The notes: generated by a model not told the origin, from the sequence alone. A DNA stretch of 26,878 nucleotides from UBA7672 sp035995285 (GCA_035995285.1 DASYKO010000170.1:1-26878), one strand, 5' to 3'. Positions 1 through 8,249 are shown, counted from the stretch's first letter. A program made the numbers and translations.

Positions 1-1
1 G

Positions 2-961
2 CTCGGCATCAACCTTTCTGGTTCAGTGGGATTTGGTGAGCTGTCGAACCGCGTGCTCGAGACGGCGCTGAACCCGCTGACCGGCGCGCAGCAGCTAACC
101 GGCGGCCTTCTGGGCGGCCAGGGCTGGGCCAACAATTCGACGGTCGGCATCTCCAACTCCTTTCCGCTGCAGGGAACGGCGCTGGGCGGCCTAGCGGCCA
201 ACCTCGGCTATCAGAACCTCGTCAACGGCCGGCAGCAATCCTCGGTCGGCGCGGCCTTTGCGGCGCTCGAGCGTATCGGCGTCGTCCGCACGCTGGCCGA
301 ACCGAACCTGACGGCGATCTCCGGTGAATCGGGCCACTTCCTCGTCGGCGGCCAGTTTCCGGTTCCCGTTGCGCAGGACGAAGGCAAGATCTCGGTCGAG
401 TTCAAGAAGTTCGGCGTCGGCCTCGGCTATACGCCGGTCGTCCTCTCCGAAGGCCGCATTTCGCTGCAGCTGTCGGTAGAGGTGTCCGAACTTTCGCAAC
501 AGGGCGGCTTCCAGTCTGACAGTGTCGCCGGAACCGATCCGAACACGGGCGAGCTGGTCTCGGGCCAGAGCATCACCATCCCGGCCCTGAAGGTCCGCCA
601 GACGGAAACGACCGTCGAAATCCCCTCGGGCGGCAGCCTCGTCATCGCCGGCATGATCCAGGAGCAGACCAAGCAGGTTCTCGACGGCGTTCCTGGCGCC
701 AAGGACATTCCGGTGCTCGGCGCGCTGTTCCGCAGCCGCGACTTCCAGAACGACGAGAGCGAGCTGGTCGTGATCGTCACGCCCTACCTGGTCTCGCCGA
801 CCGACCCGCAGAACCTGCGCGATCCCGACCGTGGCTACCTGACGCCGCGCGACGCCCGCACCGTGTTCTTCGGCAAGCTGAACGAAGTCTACGCCGTGCC
901 GGGTTCGGCCGCCGACAAGAACAAGGCCCCGCAAGGCGCCAGCGGCTTCATTTTTGACTGA
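2..961 (+). CDS. cpaC: CpaC/RcpA-type Tad pilus secretin, C-terminal part (5' end outside window)
   Basis: Outer-membrane secretin forming the channel through which the Flp pilus leaves the cell. The reading frame is open from the first bases, so about 320 C-terminal residues are visible and the N-terminal secretin-support domains lie upstream of the window. The visible part is the secretin core: a segment around VGGQFPVPVAQD, then VIAGMIQEQ, IPVLGALFRS and ELVVIVTPYLVSP, the typical secretin C-terminal signature. The GTG at 26 is an internal codon, not the start. It is the first of six consecutive Tad genes; the stop is 10 bases before the cpaD start, so one transcript is likely. The flp, cpaA and cpaB genes expected upstream are not in the window. 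Family assignment is secure. Confidence 0.95.
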   Translation, partial: LGINLSGSVGFGELSNRVLETALNPLTGAQQLTGGLLGGQGWANNSTVGISNSFPLQGTALGGLAANLGYQNLVNGRQQSSVGAAFAALERIGVVRTLAEPNLTAISGESGHFLVGGQFPVPVAQDEGKISVEFKKFGVGLGYTPVVLSEGRISLQLSVEVSELSQQGGFQSDSVAGTDPNTGELVSGQSITIPALKVRQTETTVEIPSGGSLVIAGMIQEQTKQVLDGVPGAKDIPVLGALFRSRDFQNDESELVVIVTPYLVSPTDPQNLRDPDRGYLTPRDARTVFFGKLNEVYAVPGSAADKNKAPQGASGFIFD

Positions 962-971
962 GGTGAGCACA

Positions 972-1670
972 ATGTCCCAGACACAGCATACCTTGGCCAA
1001 ACACATCGTGCTTCTTGCCGGCGCATCGCTGGCGGTGCTCGGCGGCTGCGGCCACAGCCCCACGGAAATCGCCTATGCGAACCGCGAGCACCTTCAGATC
1101 CAGGCCGAGGAAATCACGGCCGAGCTGAAGATCGACAGCTACACGTCGGGCGAAAAGCTCGGCGTCATGGAGCGTGAAGCGGTCAAGACCTTTGCCGAAG
1201 CGTACATGCAGGAAGGCCATGGGTCCGTGATCATCTCGCGCCCGGGCGGCGGATCGGACGATGGCGCCGCTATGCGCGCCGCAGCCGACGCCCGCGCAGT
1301 CATGCTGGCCGAAGGCGTGGACGCCACCCGCATCGCCGAAGGCCCCTATGACGCCTCCGGCGCGCGCGTTGCGCCATTGGTGATCAGCTACCGCACCTAC
1401 GAGGCTGTCGTGCCGCACTGCCCGGATCTCTCCGGTATCGACTTCGCGTTCACGGGGACGAACAACGCGCTGCCGTCCTTCGGCTGCGCGGTTCAGACCA
1501 ACCTTGCTGCGATGATCGCCGATCCTTCCGACCTTGTCGGAGCGCAAAAGATGGATCCGGCCGACATCGGCCGCCGCGGCGTGATCATGAGCAAGTATCG
1601 TCAAGGCGCACCCACCGGAGCCGAGCGTTCGCAAGACGCCAAGGGCACGATCAGCAACGTGGGCGGCTAA
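972..1670 (+). CDS. cpaD: CpaD-family Tad pilus assembly lipoprotein
   Basis: A 232-residue outer-membrane lipoprotein that partners the CpaC secretin in the Tad pilus apparatus. The first ATG, at 972, is preceded by a purine-rich GAGGTGAG ribosome site, so I prefer it to the in-frame TTG at 954, which would overlap cpaC. The N-terminus has a lipoprotein signal: a basic start, a hydrophobic stretch, then a lipobox ending LGGC with Cys26 as lipidation site. The body carries the CpaD pattern of an ISRPGGG segment and a C-terminal CAVQTNLAAMIADPSDL block. It sits between cpaC and cpaE with very short gaps, as in Caulobacter-type tad operons. The call rests on the lipobox, the conserved C-terminal block and position. 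Confidence 0.93.
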   Translation: MSQTQHTLAKHIVLLAGASLAVLGGCGHSPTEIAYANREHLQIQAEEITAELKIDSYTSGEKLGVMEREAVKTFAEAYMQEGHGSVIISRPGGGSDDGAAMRAAADARAVMLAEGVDATRIAEGPYDASGARVAPLVISYRTYEAVVPHCPDLSGIDFAFTGTNNALPSFGCAVQTNLAAMIADPSDLVGAQKMDPADIGRRGVIMSKYRQGAPTGAERSQDAKGTISNVGG

Positions 1671-1691
1671 CACTACTAGGGCGGATAGGAT

Positions 1692-3449
1692 ATGACTGGT
1701 TCCCGGGACAAGTTTGACGATGGCGAGCTCGACCAGCTCGCGCACGATCTCGATCTCGACATGGACGCGCCGATCGGCACGACCTTCGCCGCAGCTTTGC
1801 GCGACAAGGATGGCGACATCGCCGTGATGGACGACGAGTTTGGCCTGGACGATGACGGGTTCATGACCCCCCAAACGCGCTCGGAGGCCCGTCCGGCTGC
1901 GCCCGCAGCGCCGCGCGCCGAGGTCGACTATGCCGCCGGCCTGACGCCTGCCTCCGTCGACGACATGACGATGGCCGACGATGAATTCTCCGACGAGGCC
2001 GATCCTTACGACACCGCCGCGTTCGAGGGCGAGCGTCCGCACGCCCCGCCTGCGCCGGCCTTCGAACAGGATCTGCCTCCGGCGCCGCCGCCGCGCGCGT
2101 CCTGGGGCGAGCCCCCGCGCGCTGACGGCAGGGCGCCCATGAAACAGATGATCGACGATCTGCCGCCCGTCGCGCTGGCCGAATCCGAGCCGGTCTCGGA
2201 CGATGCCGCCGGGCAGGGCCTCGGCTATGACTACGCCTTCCAGTCGGAAGCCGCCGGCGGCGACCGGGCGATCCCGCGGATCAGCGTGCACGCCTTCTGC
2301 ACGCGCACCAACACGCTGGGCCTGATGCGGACGATCATGAAGGATCGCCGCATGAAGAACGTCTCGATGGAGGTGTTTGAGGGCGGCACGCCGGCCGCCA
2401 TCCAGCACTATGTCAACGAGACCACGCCGAACCTGCTCGTCATCGAAAGCTCCGGCGATCCGCGCCAGTTGCTCGGCGAACTCGATTCGCTGGCCGAATA
2501 CTGCGACGAGAACATCCGCGTCGTCGTGCTGGGCCATACCAACGACATCCGCCTCTATCGGGAACTGATGCGCCGCGGCGTGTCGGAATATCTCGTCGCC
2601 CCGCTCGATCCGGTTCAGATGATCCGCTCGATCGCCTCGCTGTTCACCGACCCGGAAGCCCCGTTCACCGGCAAGACCATCGCGATCACCGGCGTGAAGG
2701 GCGGCGTCGGCGCCTCCTCGATCGCGCACAACCTCGCCTGGGCCCTGTCGGAGCGCATCAAGGTCAACACCACGCTGGTCGACCTCGACCTCAACTTCGG
2801 CACCACCGGCCTCGACTTCAACCAGGACACGCAGGCGACCATCGCCGACGCCCTGATGTCGCCTGACCGGTTCGACGAAGCCGTCATGGGCCGCCTGATC
2901 ACCAAGGCGACCGACCGCTTGTCCCTGTTTACAGCCCCCGCCACGCTGGACCGCACCTACAATCTCGAGCCCGATACTTACAACCGCGTGCTGGAGCAGG
3001 TGAGGGGCTCCGTGCCGTTCGTGCTGCTCGACCTGCCGCACATCTGGACCGACTGGTTCAAGCAGACCGTGATCTCGGCCGACCAGCTTATCGTCGTCGC
3101 CGGGCCGGATCTCGCCTCGCTGCGCAACGGCAAGAATCTGATCGACTTCCTCAAGGCCGCTCGTCCCAACGATGCGCCGCCCAAGCTGATCCTCAACATG
3201 GTCGGCCTGCCCAAGCGTCCGGAAATTCCGGCGAAGGACTTCGGCCAGGCGATCGGCGTCGAGCCGACGCTGACGCTGCCCTTCGATGCGCAACTGTTCG
3301 GAACGGCCGCGAACAACGGCCAGATGATCTTCGACGTCGCGCCCGAATCCAAAGTTGCGCAGGGACTGGACCAGCTTGCCGCCGAACTGACGGGCAAGGA
3401 AATCCAGACCGAGAAGCCCTCGATGCTGAAAAAGCTGCTGGGCAAGTAG
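1692..3449 (+). CDS. cpaE: CpaE-type pilus localisation ATPase (receiver-like plus ParA/MinD domain)
   Basis: A 585-residue cytoplasmic protein. In Caulobacter, CpaE is a ParA/MinD-like ATPase that places the pilus machinery at the cell pole. Residues 1 to about 195 are acidic, then alanine/proline rich and probably disordered. Residues about 197-320 look like an atypical response-receiver fold, and from about 328 there is a MinD/ParA ATPase domain with a deviant Walker A, KGGVGASS, at residues 336-343. The canonical lysine-threonine pair is altered, as expected in this family. ATG 1692 follows a GGATAGGAT ribosome site 21 bases after cpaD. The stop TAG overlaps the AGGAG ribosome site of cpaF, which suggests translational coupling. 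Confidence 0.93.
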   Translation: MTGSRDKFDDGELDQLAHDLDLDMDAPIGTTFAAALRDKDGDIAVMDDEFGLDDDGFMTPQTRSEARPAAPAAPRAEVDYAAGLTPASVDDMTMADDEFSDEADPYDTAAFEGERPHAPPAPAFEQDLPPAPPPRASWGEPPRADGRAPMKQMIDDLPPVALAESEPVSDDAAGQGLGYDYAFQSEAAGGDRAIPRISVHAFCTRTNTLGLMRTIMKDRRMKNVSMEVFEGGTPAAIQHYVNETTPNLLVIESSGDPRQLLGELDSLAEYCDENIRVVVLGHTNDIRLYRELMRRGVSEYLVAPLDPVQMIRSIASLFTDPEAPFTGKTIAITGVKGGVGASSIAHNLAWALSERIKVNTTLVDLDLNFGTTGLDFNQDTQATIADALMSPDRFDEAVMGRLITKATDRLSLFTAPATLDRTYNLEPDTYNRVLEQVRGSVPFVLLDLPHIWTDWFKQTVISADQLIVVAGPDLASLRNGKNLIDFLKAARPNDAPPKLILNMVGLPKRPEIPAKDFGQAIGVEPTLTLPFDAQLFGTAANNGQMIFDVAPESKVAQGLDQLAAELTGKEIQTEKPSMLKKLLGK

Positions 3450-3459
3450 GAGCTAAGGG

Positions 3460-5043
3460 ATGTTCGGCAAGCGCACAACGGGCGGGACTCCAATTGCGCC
3501 TACTCCGCAAGAGCCGGCGGCTCACGCCGCGCGTCCTGCCGCCGCCGCTCCGCCGCCTCCAACGCAGAGGGCGGATGCCCCTGCGCCGTCTCCGCCGCCG
3601 AAGGCTGCCGCGCCCCGGCCTGCCGCCGACGCTCCGCCGCCTCCCCCTCCCCCCAAGGCCTCCGGCGGCGCCCCGCCTCCGCCCAAAGCCGCCGCCTCCT
3701 CCAAACTCGCCCCGCCTCCTCCCCCCAAGGAGAAAGTCGCCGCGATTGATAACCGGTCGGACGAGTACTACCGGACCAAGACGGAAGTCTTCAACGCGCT
3801 GATCGACACGATCGACCTGAGCCAGCTGGCCCAGCTCGACCAGGAATCGGCGCGCGAAGAGATCCGCGACATCGTCATCGAGATCGTCTCGATCAAGAAC
3901 GTGGTGATGAGCGTCGCCGAACAGGAGACGCTGCTCGAGGACATCTGCAACGACGTTCTCGGATATGGTCCGCTCGAGCCGCTGCTGGCGCGCGACGACA
4001 TCGCCGACATCATGGTCAACGGGGCCGGCACGACGTACATCGAGGTGCAGGGCAAGATCCAGCGCACCAACATCCGCTTCCGCGACAACGCGCAGCTGAT
4101 GAACATCTGCCAGCGCATCGTCAGCCAGGTCGGCCGCCGGGTCGATGAAGCCTCGCCGATCTGCGACGCGCGCCTTGCAGACGGCTCGCGCGTCAACGTC
4201 ATCGCCCCGCCGCTGGCGATCGACGGCCCCGCCCTCACAATTCGTAAATTCAAAAAGGACAAGCTGAAGATCACGGACCTCGTCCAGTTCGGGTCGATCT
4301 CCGAAGCTGGCGCGGAACTCCTGCGCATCATCGGCGCCTGCCGCTGCAACACGCTGATCTCGGGCGGTACGGGTTCGGGCAAGACGACGCTGCTCAACAC
4401 GCTGACCGCCTTCATCGCCCCGGGCGAGCGGGTTATCACCTGCGAGGACGCCGCGGAACTCCAGCTGCAGCAGCCGCACGTGGTGCGCCTCGAAACGCGC
4501 CCGCCGAACCTTGAAGGCACGGGCCGGGTCTCGATGACCGACCTCGTCAAGAACTGCCTGCGTATGCGTCCTGACCGGATCATCGTCGGCGAGGTGAGGG
4601 GACCTGAAGCATTCGACCTTCTGCAGGCGATGAACACGGGCCACGACGGCTCCATGGGCACGCTGCACGCCAACACGCCGCGCGAAGGTCTCTCGCGTCT
4701 TGAATCGATGATCACCATGGGCGGCTTCACGCTGCCGCAGCGCACGATCCGCGAGATGATCGTGGGCTCGATCGACATCGTCATCCAGGCGTCTCGTTTG
4801 AGGGATGGCTCGAGGAAGATCGTGTCGATCACCGAAGTCATGGGCCTCGAGGGCGACGTGATCGTGACGCAGGACGTGATGCGGTACGAGATCGACGGCG
4901 AAGACAGGGACGGCAAGATCATAGGCTCGCACCGCGGCACCGGCATCGGCCGTCCGCGCTTCTGGGAGCGCGCCAAGTATTTCAACATGGACGCAGACCT
5001 GGGCCGCGCGCTCGACGCGCTGGAAGAGGGCAATCGCGGATGA
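3460..5043 (+). CDS. cpaF: CpaF/TadA motor ATPase of the Tad pilus, with polyproline N-terminal extension
   Basis: A 527-residue secretion ATPase of the GspE/TadA class that powers Flp pilus assembly at the inner membrane. Walker A GGTGSGKT lies at residues 302-309. Further along are the Walker B region DRIIVGEVRG and the histidine box GTLHANTP. Residues about 10-90 are an unusually dense run of proline and alanine, low complexity at DNA level, before the conserved N-terminal domain begins around YYRTKTEVFNALID. The protein is longer than a minimal TadA because of this tail. ATG 3460 is preceded by AGGAGCTAAGGG. Its stop overlaps the tadB start in an ATGA arrangement, so the two are co-translated. 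Confidence 0.96.
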   Translation: MFGKRTTGGTPIAPTPQEPAAHAARPAAAAPPPPTQRADAPAPSPPPKAAAPRPAADAPPPPPPPKASGGAPPPPKAAASSKLAPPPPPKEKVAAIDNRSDEYYRTKTEVFNALIDTIDLSQLAQLDQESAREEIRDIVIEIVSIKNVVMSVAEQETLLEDICNDVLGYGPLEPLLARDDIADIMVNGAGTTYIEVQGKIQRTNIRFRDNAQLMNICQRIVSQVGRRVDEASPICDARLADGSRVNVIAPPLAIDGPALTIRKFKKDKLKITDLVQFGSISEAGAELLRIIGACRCNTLISGGTGSGKTTLLNTLTAFIAPGERVITCEDAAELQLQQPHVVRLETRPPNLEGTGRVSMTDLVKNCLRMRPDRIIVGEVRGPEAFDLLQAMNTGHDGSMGTLHANTPREGLSRLESMITMGGFTLPQRTIREMIVGSIDIVIQASRLRDGSRKIVSITEVMGLEGDVIVTQDVMRYEIDGEDRDGKIIGSHRGTGIGRPRFWERAKYFNMDADLGRALDALEEGNRG

Positions 5044-6038
5044 CACTCGACCTCGTCACCATCGGGATTGCTGGTCTGGCCTTCATCGCCGTCCTCGGCG
5101 TGGGCTTCGTCTTTGCAGGCGGCGACCGCGGCAAGCAGAACAAACGGCTGAAGTCGATCAGCGATGGCAAGGTCGGCGTAGGCAAGCAGGCCGACGTCGG
5201 CGCGATGCGCCGCAAGCAGATGGACGCCTCGATCAAGTCGCTGCGCGACCGTGAAGAGGCGATCCGCCAGCAGAAGGCCGTCGGCAAGTCGATCGAGGAC
5301 CGCATCAAGATGGCCGGGTTCTCGTTCCCGGTCTCCAGTTTCCACATCGCCTCGGCCGTGATCGGCGTGGCGGCGGGCATCGGGGCGTTCTTCGCAGGCG
5401 CGCGCGCGGGCTATGAACTCCTGATCTGCGTCGGCGCCGCCTTCGGTGCTGGCCTGGGCCTGCCGCGCTGGTTTCTGGGCATGTCGATCAAGGGCCGGCA
5501 GAAGAAGTTCCTCAACCAGTTTGCCGATGCGCTCGACGTCATCGTCCGCGGTGTGAAGTCCGGCCTGCCGCTCAACGAGTGCCTCAAGATGATCGCGCGC
5601 GAGAGCTCCCAGCCGCTGGCCGGTGAGTTCCAGGTGGTGTGCGACGCCCTCGCGATGGGCATGACGGTTCCCCAGGCGCTCGAGCGGATGTATGCGCGGG
5701 TTCCGATCCAGGAAGTGAACTTCTTCAACATCGTTCTGGCGATCCAGCAGAAGGCGGGCGGCAACCTCTCCGAAGCGCTGGGCAACCTCTCGACGGTGCT
5801 GCGCTCGCGCAAGCTGCTGAGGGAAAAGATCAAGGCGCTGTCCTCGGAAGCCAAGGCCTCGGCGATGATCATCGGCGCGCTGCCGATCATCGTCATGCTG
5901 CTCGTCTACATGACGACGCCGGCCTACATCATGACGCTGTTCACGGCGGAGCTGGGCCACTTCATCCTGCTCATCGCGGCGGCTCTCATGGGCATCGGCA
6001 TCTACATCATGCGCTCCATGATCAACTTCAACTTCTAG
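5040..6038 (+). CDS. tadB: TadB (CpaG) inner-membrane platform protein, type II secretion F domain
   Basis: A 332-residue integral membrane protein of the Tad pilus platform. There is one hydrophobic segment at the N-terminus, two more around residues 95-150, and two at the C-terminus (IIGALPIIVMLLVY and HFILLIAAALMGIGIYIM). Between them lies a cytoplasmic T2SSF domain beginning near FADALDVIVRGVKSGLPLNE. The start ATG overlaps the cpaF stop by four bases (ATGA), so no separate ribosome site is needed. TadB and TadC are expected to form a heteromeric platform driven by CpaF. Length and topology are normal for the family. Confidence 0.94.
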   Translation: MTLDLVTIGIAGLAFIAVLGVGFVFAGGDRGKQNKRLKSISDGKVGVGKQADVGAMRRKQMDASIKSLRDREEAIRQQKAVGKSIEDRIKMAGFSFPVSSFHIASAVIGVAAGIGAFFAGARAGYELLICVGAAFGAGLGLPRWFLGMSIKGRQKKFLNQFADALDVIVRGVKSGLPLNECLKMIARESSQPLAGEFQVVCDALAMGMTVPQALERMYARVPIQEVNFFNIVLAIQQKAGGNLSEALGNLSTVLRSRKLLREKIKALSSEAKASAMIIGALPIIVMLLVYMTTPAYIMTLFTAELGHFILLIAAALMGIGIYIMRSMINFNF

Positions 6039-6050
6039 GGGAGGCGGAAC

Positions 6051-7040
6051 ATGGAAATCGTCCACTTCCTGACCGAGCCGATGAACCTCGCCGGCATTCT
6101 GGCGGCGGTGGCGGTGTTCGCCACGATCATGACGCTGGCGGCGCCCATGTTCGCAGGCGACAAGCTGACGAGCCGCCTCAAGGCCGTGGCCAACCGCCGG
6201 GAAGAGCTGCGCAAGCGCTCGCGCGCCGCGCTCGACAGCGAGTCGACCAAGAAGTCGATCCGCGTGCGCGACGAGTCGGCGATGAAGAAGGTCGTCGACA
6301 AGCTTGACCTCCAGAAGATGCTGGAGGACCCGACGGTCGCCAAGAAGCTGATCCAGGCGGGCCTGCGCGGACCCAAGCCGATCTCGATCTTCTATTTCTG
6401 CCGCTTTGCCCTGCCGATCGCGTTCGGCATCGCGGTGTTCATCTACATCTTCTTCGTCAACGACCACGGCCTTTCCCAGCAGATGAAGTTCGGCGCCGTC
6501 GGCGTTGGCATCGCGGCGGGCTTCTATGGCCCGAACATCTATGTCGAGAACCTGATAGGCAAGCGCCGCACCTCGATCATGCGCGCCTTCCCGGACTCCC
6601 TCGACATGATGCTGATCTGCGTCGAGTCGGGCATGTCCATCGAAATGGCGTTCGCGCGCGTGGGCGAGGAGATCGGCACGGCCTCCGCCGAACTCGCCGA
6701 GGAACTGGCGCTGACGACGGCCGAGCTCTCCTACCTGCAGGACCGGCGCTCGGCCTATGTGAACCTCGCCGAGCGGACCAACCATCCCGGCGTCAAGGGC
6801 GTCGCCATGGCGCTGACGCAGGCGGAGAAGTACGGCACGCCCATGGGTTCGGCCCTGCGCGTGATGGCCAAGGAGAACCGCGAGATGCGGATCACCGAGG
6901 CCGAGAAAAAGGCGGCGGCCCTGCCGGCGAAGCTCACGGTCCCGATGATCGTGTTCTTCCTGCCCGTGCTTTTCCTCGTCATTCTCGGACCGGCCTTCAT
7001 CAAGATCTCCGACATGGGCTTCCTCGGACCCAAGCCGTAA
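6051..7040 (+). CDS. tadC: TadC (CpaH) inner-membrane platform protein, type II secretion F domain
   Basis: A 329-residue membrane protein, partner of TadB in the pilus platform. It has an N-terminal membrane segment (about residues 14-35), a central pair near residues 120-165, and a C-terminal one (MIVFFLPVLFLVILGPAFI). The T2SSF domain starts near AFPDSLDMMLICVESGMS. ATG 6051 follows AGGGGAGGCGG, 12 bases after tadB. It is the last recognisable gene of the operon in this window: no tadD-like tetratricopeptide gene follows. The inverted-repeat element at 7059-7248 begins only 18 bases after the stop and may help end or stabilise the transcript. Confidence 0.94.
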   Translation: MEIVHFLTEPMNLAGILAAVAVFATIMTLAAPMFAGDKLTSRLKAVANRREELRKRSRAALDSESTKKSIRVRDESAMKKVVDKLDLQKMLEDPTVAKKLIQAGLRGPKPISIFYFCRFALPIAFGIAVFIYIFFVNDHGLSQQMKFGAVGVGIAAGFYGPNIYVENLIGKRRTSIMRAFPDSLDMMLICVESGMSIEMAFARVGEEIGTASAELAEELALTTAELSYLQDRRSAYVNLAERTNHPGVKGVAMALTQAEKYGTPMGSALRVMAKENREMRITEAEKKAAALPAKLTVPMIVFFLPVLFLVILGPAFIKISDMGFLGPKP

Positions 7041-7058
7041 GGCGTAGGTTCGCGGCGG

Positions 7059-7248
7059 TCCTCCACCACGTAGTGGGGGAGGTGGATCGAACGCGGAGCG
7101 TTCGAGACGGAAGGGGCCGCCTGCGCAGCAGGCGGATGTTGCAACAAGGGGAATCTTCTCTCGGCACGATCCGTCTGCTTCGCAGGCAGCCCCTTCCGTC
7201 TCGCTCGCAAGAGCGAGCGATCCACCTTCCCCACTTCGTGGGGCAGGA
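7059..7248. repeat. Two inverted copies of a three-hairpin REP-like element
   Basis: The arm 7059-7135 and the reverse complement of 7171-7248 are copies of one ~77-base unit. The linkers GGTGGATCG and AGACGGAAGGGGC are the same in both. Each unit has three small hairpins whose stems differ between copies but still pair: GAACGC/GCGTTC in the left arm against CGCTCGC/GCGAGCG in the right for the middle one, with similar but smaller changes in the first. The two units can also pair with each other around a 35-base centre. It lies directly downstream of tadC and resembles paired REP/BIME elements. A role as terminator or RNA stabiliser is inferred. Confidence 0.8.
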
Positions 7249-7855
7249 CTCCGTGGGTGATTTCAAACATCAGGTCGCGATCTCGCATTCAGGCCGGTGC
7301 TCACCGCCTGGGATGCCTCCCGCTTTTCCCTCTCGGGCCGCAGCGGTTCGGTGGCGCTCCATAGGGAGGGCCGGGGACGCAGGATGGCCCTGCGTGTGTT
7401 GGCGTCGCTGGTTGCCCAGCGCTACCGGTAGTTCGAAGGAAAACGCAGCATCCTGCGTCCCCGTGATCGTTATGCGCCGGCTCAGAGCAGGAAGGTGTTT
7501 CACTTCCCTGACGTGAACCGCCGGCGGCGTGCAGGTCATGCTGTTCACGGCCACGATCCCGGAGATGACCCCCCGCTTTTGCAGCTTGTGACCGCACTCA
7601 CGGGGCTGAGGCTTACGCCTCCACGCTCAACCACATCGCCCCCGCGTCCTTGAACATCGCGACTGCCCTCCGTGCGGAGGCGACAAGGAGCATTATCCCT
7701 CGGGTTTGGAGCATGCTGGGGAGATTATTTTTCCCACCACCAATATGCGACTCTGTGAAGTGAACAGTTTCAATGAGTTGGGTGGGGGCGATCGCTCGAA
7801 ATGCGCGGCCATACTGGTAGAAAGAAATGCAGCGCTCGGACCGCTTTGTGTCCTT
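7249..7855. other. Gene-free stretch with no recognised coding or RNA gene
   Basis: About 600 bases in which the short open frames on either strand lack ribosome sites and recognisable domains. I looked for tRNA, tmRNA tag, RNase P and common riboswitch signatures and saw none. Visible structure consists of a 15-base inverted repeat (7372-7386 with 7449-7463), a small GAGGC/GCCTC hairpin near 7607-7621 and a CCTCC/GGAGG hairpin near 7667-7680. From about 7700 the composition becomes more AT-rich. It may be decayed mobile or repeat DNA. Confidence 0.5.
7372..7463. repeat. 15-base perfect inverted repeat with 62-base spacer
   Basis: CGGGGACGCAGGATG at 7372-7386 is the exact reverse complement of CATCCTGCGTCCCCG at 7449-7463. 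The 62-base spacer contains further GC-rich self-complementarity, for example GCGCTGG-like segments. No open frame spans it convincingly. It could be the base of a stable RNA stem or the ends of a small mobile unit; no target duplication is evident by eye. Confidence 0.7.
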
Positions 7856-7924
7856 GGCGCCTCACTTGGCCTGCCGTGCCGGAGCTCCGAAGGAGCGTAG
7901 GCAGGCGGTCTTGGTGAGGGCGCC
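7856..7924. repeat. Long imperfect hairpin element
   Basis: Nested complementary blocks form one long stem: GGCGCC (7856-7861) with GGCGCC (7919-7924), TCAC (7862-7865) with GTGA (7914-7917), GCCTGCC (7869-7875) with GGCAGGC (7900-7906), and GCTCC (7884-7888) with GGAGC (7892-7896) closing a GAA loop. The style matches dispersed intergenic palindromes of GC-rich bacteria. No gene adjoins it closely. Confidence 0.7.
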
Positions 7925-7956
7925 TGGGCCAGTGGGCGCGGTTGGACAAGTTTTCA

Positions 7957-8069
7957 ACACGAAGACACGAAGTTCCCCTCAGTCGCGCGAGACGGGTTTG
8001 CGGCGCTCGAAGGATTCAAACACCAAGGTCACCAAGGTTTGCACCAAGGACACCAAGTTCTCCTCAGTC
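7957..8069. repeat. Dispersed ACCAAGG/ACGAAG repeat, two imperfect direct copies
   Basis: A copy at 7957-7984 (ACACGAAGACACGAAG followed by TTCCCCTCAGTC) and one at 8042-8069 (CACCAAGGACACCAAG followed by TTCTCCTCAGTC) align along their whole length. An extra CACCAAGGTCACCAAGG lies at 8021-8037. The same 7-9 base periodic motif recurs in inverted form at 8919-9010. Translated, it gives lysine/threonine-rich nonsense peptides, so I treat it as noncoding repeat DNA. Confidence 0.7.
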
Positions 8070-8108
8070 TCGATGGTTGAGGTGGTGTGCCGGACAGGCA
8101 GAGGGAGC

Positions 8109-8249
8109 GCCGGGCGCCTGCCCGGCTCTTTCGAGCGGCAACTCCCAGCGTGCGCGTTGAAGCGCTGGGCCGGGCGGCGCGTCGCTGTGAGGTCGTTGTT
8201 GCTTCACGATTATCGCGCTTGCGCGCGATCTGCCGGGCAGGCGCCCGGC
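8109..8249. repeat. 18-base perfect inverted repeat, each arm itself a hairpin
   Basis: GCCGGGCGCCTGCCCGGC at 8109-8126 and GCCGGGCAGGCGCCCGGC at 8232-8249 are exact reverse complements. Each arm is also a 7-base-pair hairpin on its own (GCCGGGC with GCCCGGC, four-base loop). The right arm lies 10 bases past the stop of the minus-strand DUF924 gene and could end its transcript, although no T-run follows. A second stem, ATCGCGC/GCGCGAT, lies at about 8213-8229. Confidence 0.75.

Noticed and set aside
948..3293. 781-residue open frame on the minus strand
   Set aside because: It lies antisense to cpaD and cpaE, has shadow-type Arg/Gly/Asp/His-rich composition and no domain. GC-rich codon structure produces such frames.
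3768..6785. 1005-residue open frame on the minus strand
   Set aside because: Antisense to cpaF, tadB and tadC, which are unmistakable; the composition is low-complexity and no start or domain is credible.
7301..7597. Overlapping short frames in the gene-free region (also 7270-7554 and 7706-7900)
   Set aside because: No ribosome sites, no domains, biased composition and overlap with inverted repeats. More likely noncoding.
7957..8069. Possible CRISPR-like array
   Set aside because: The repeats are too short and imperfect, with no regular spacers and no cas genes.
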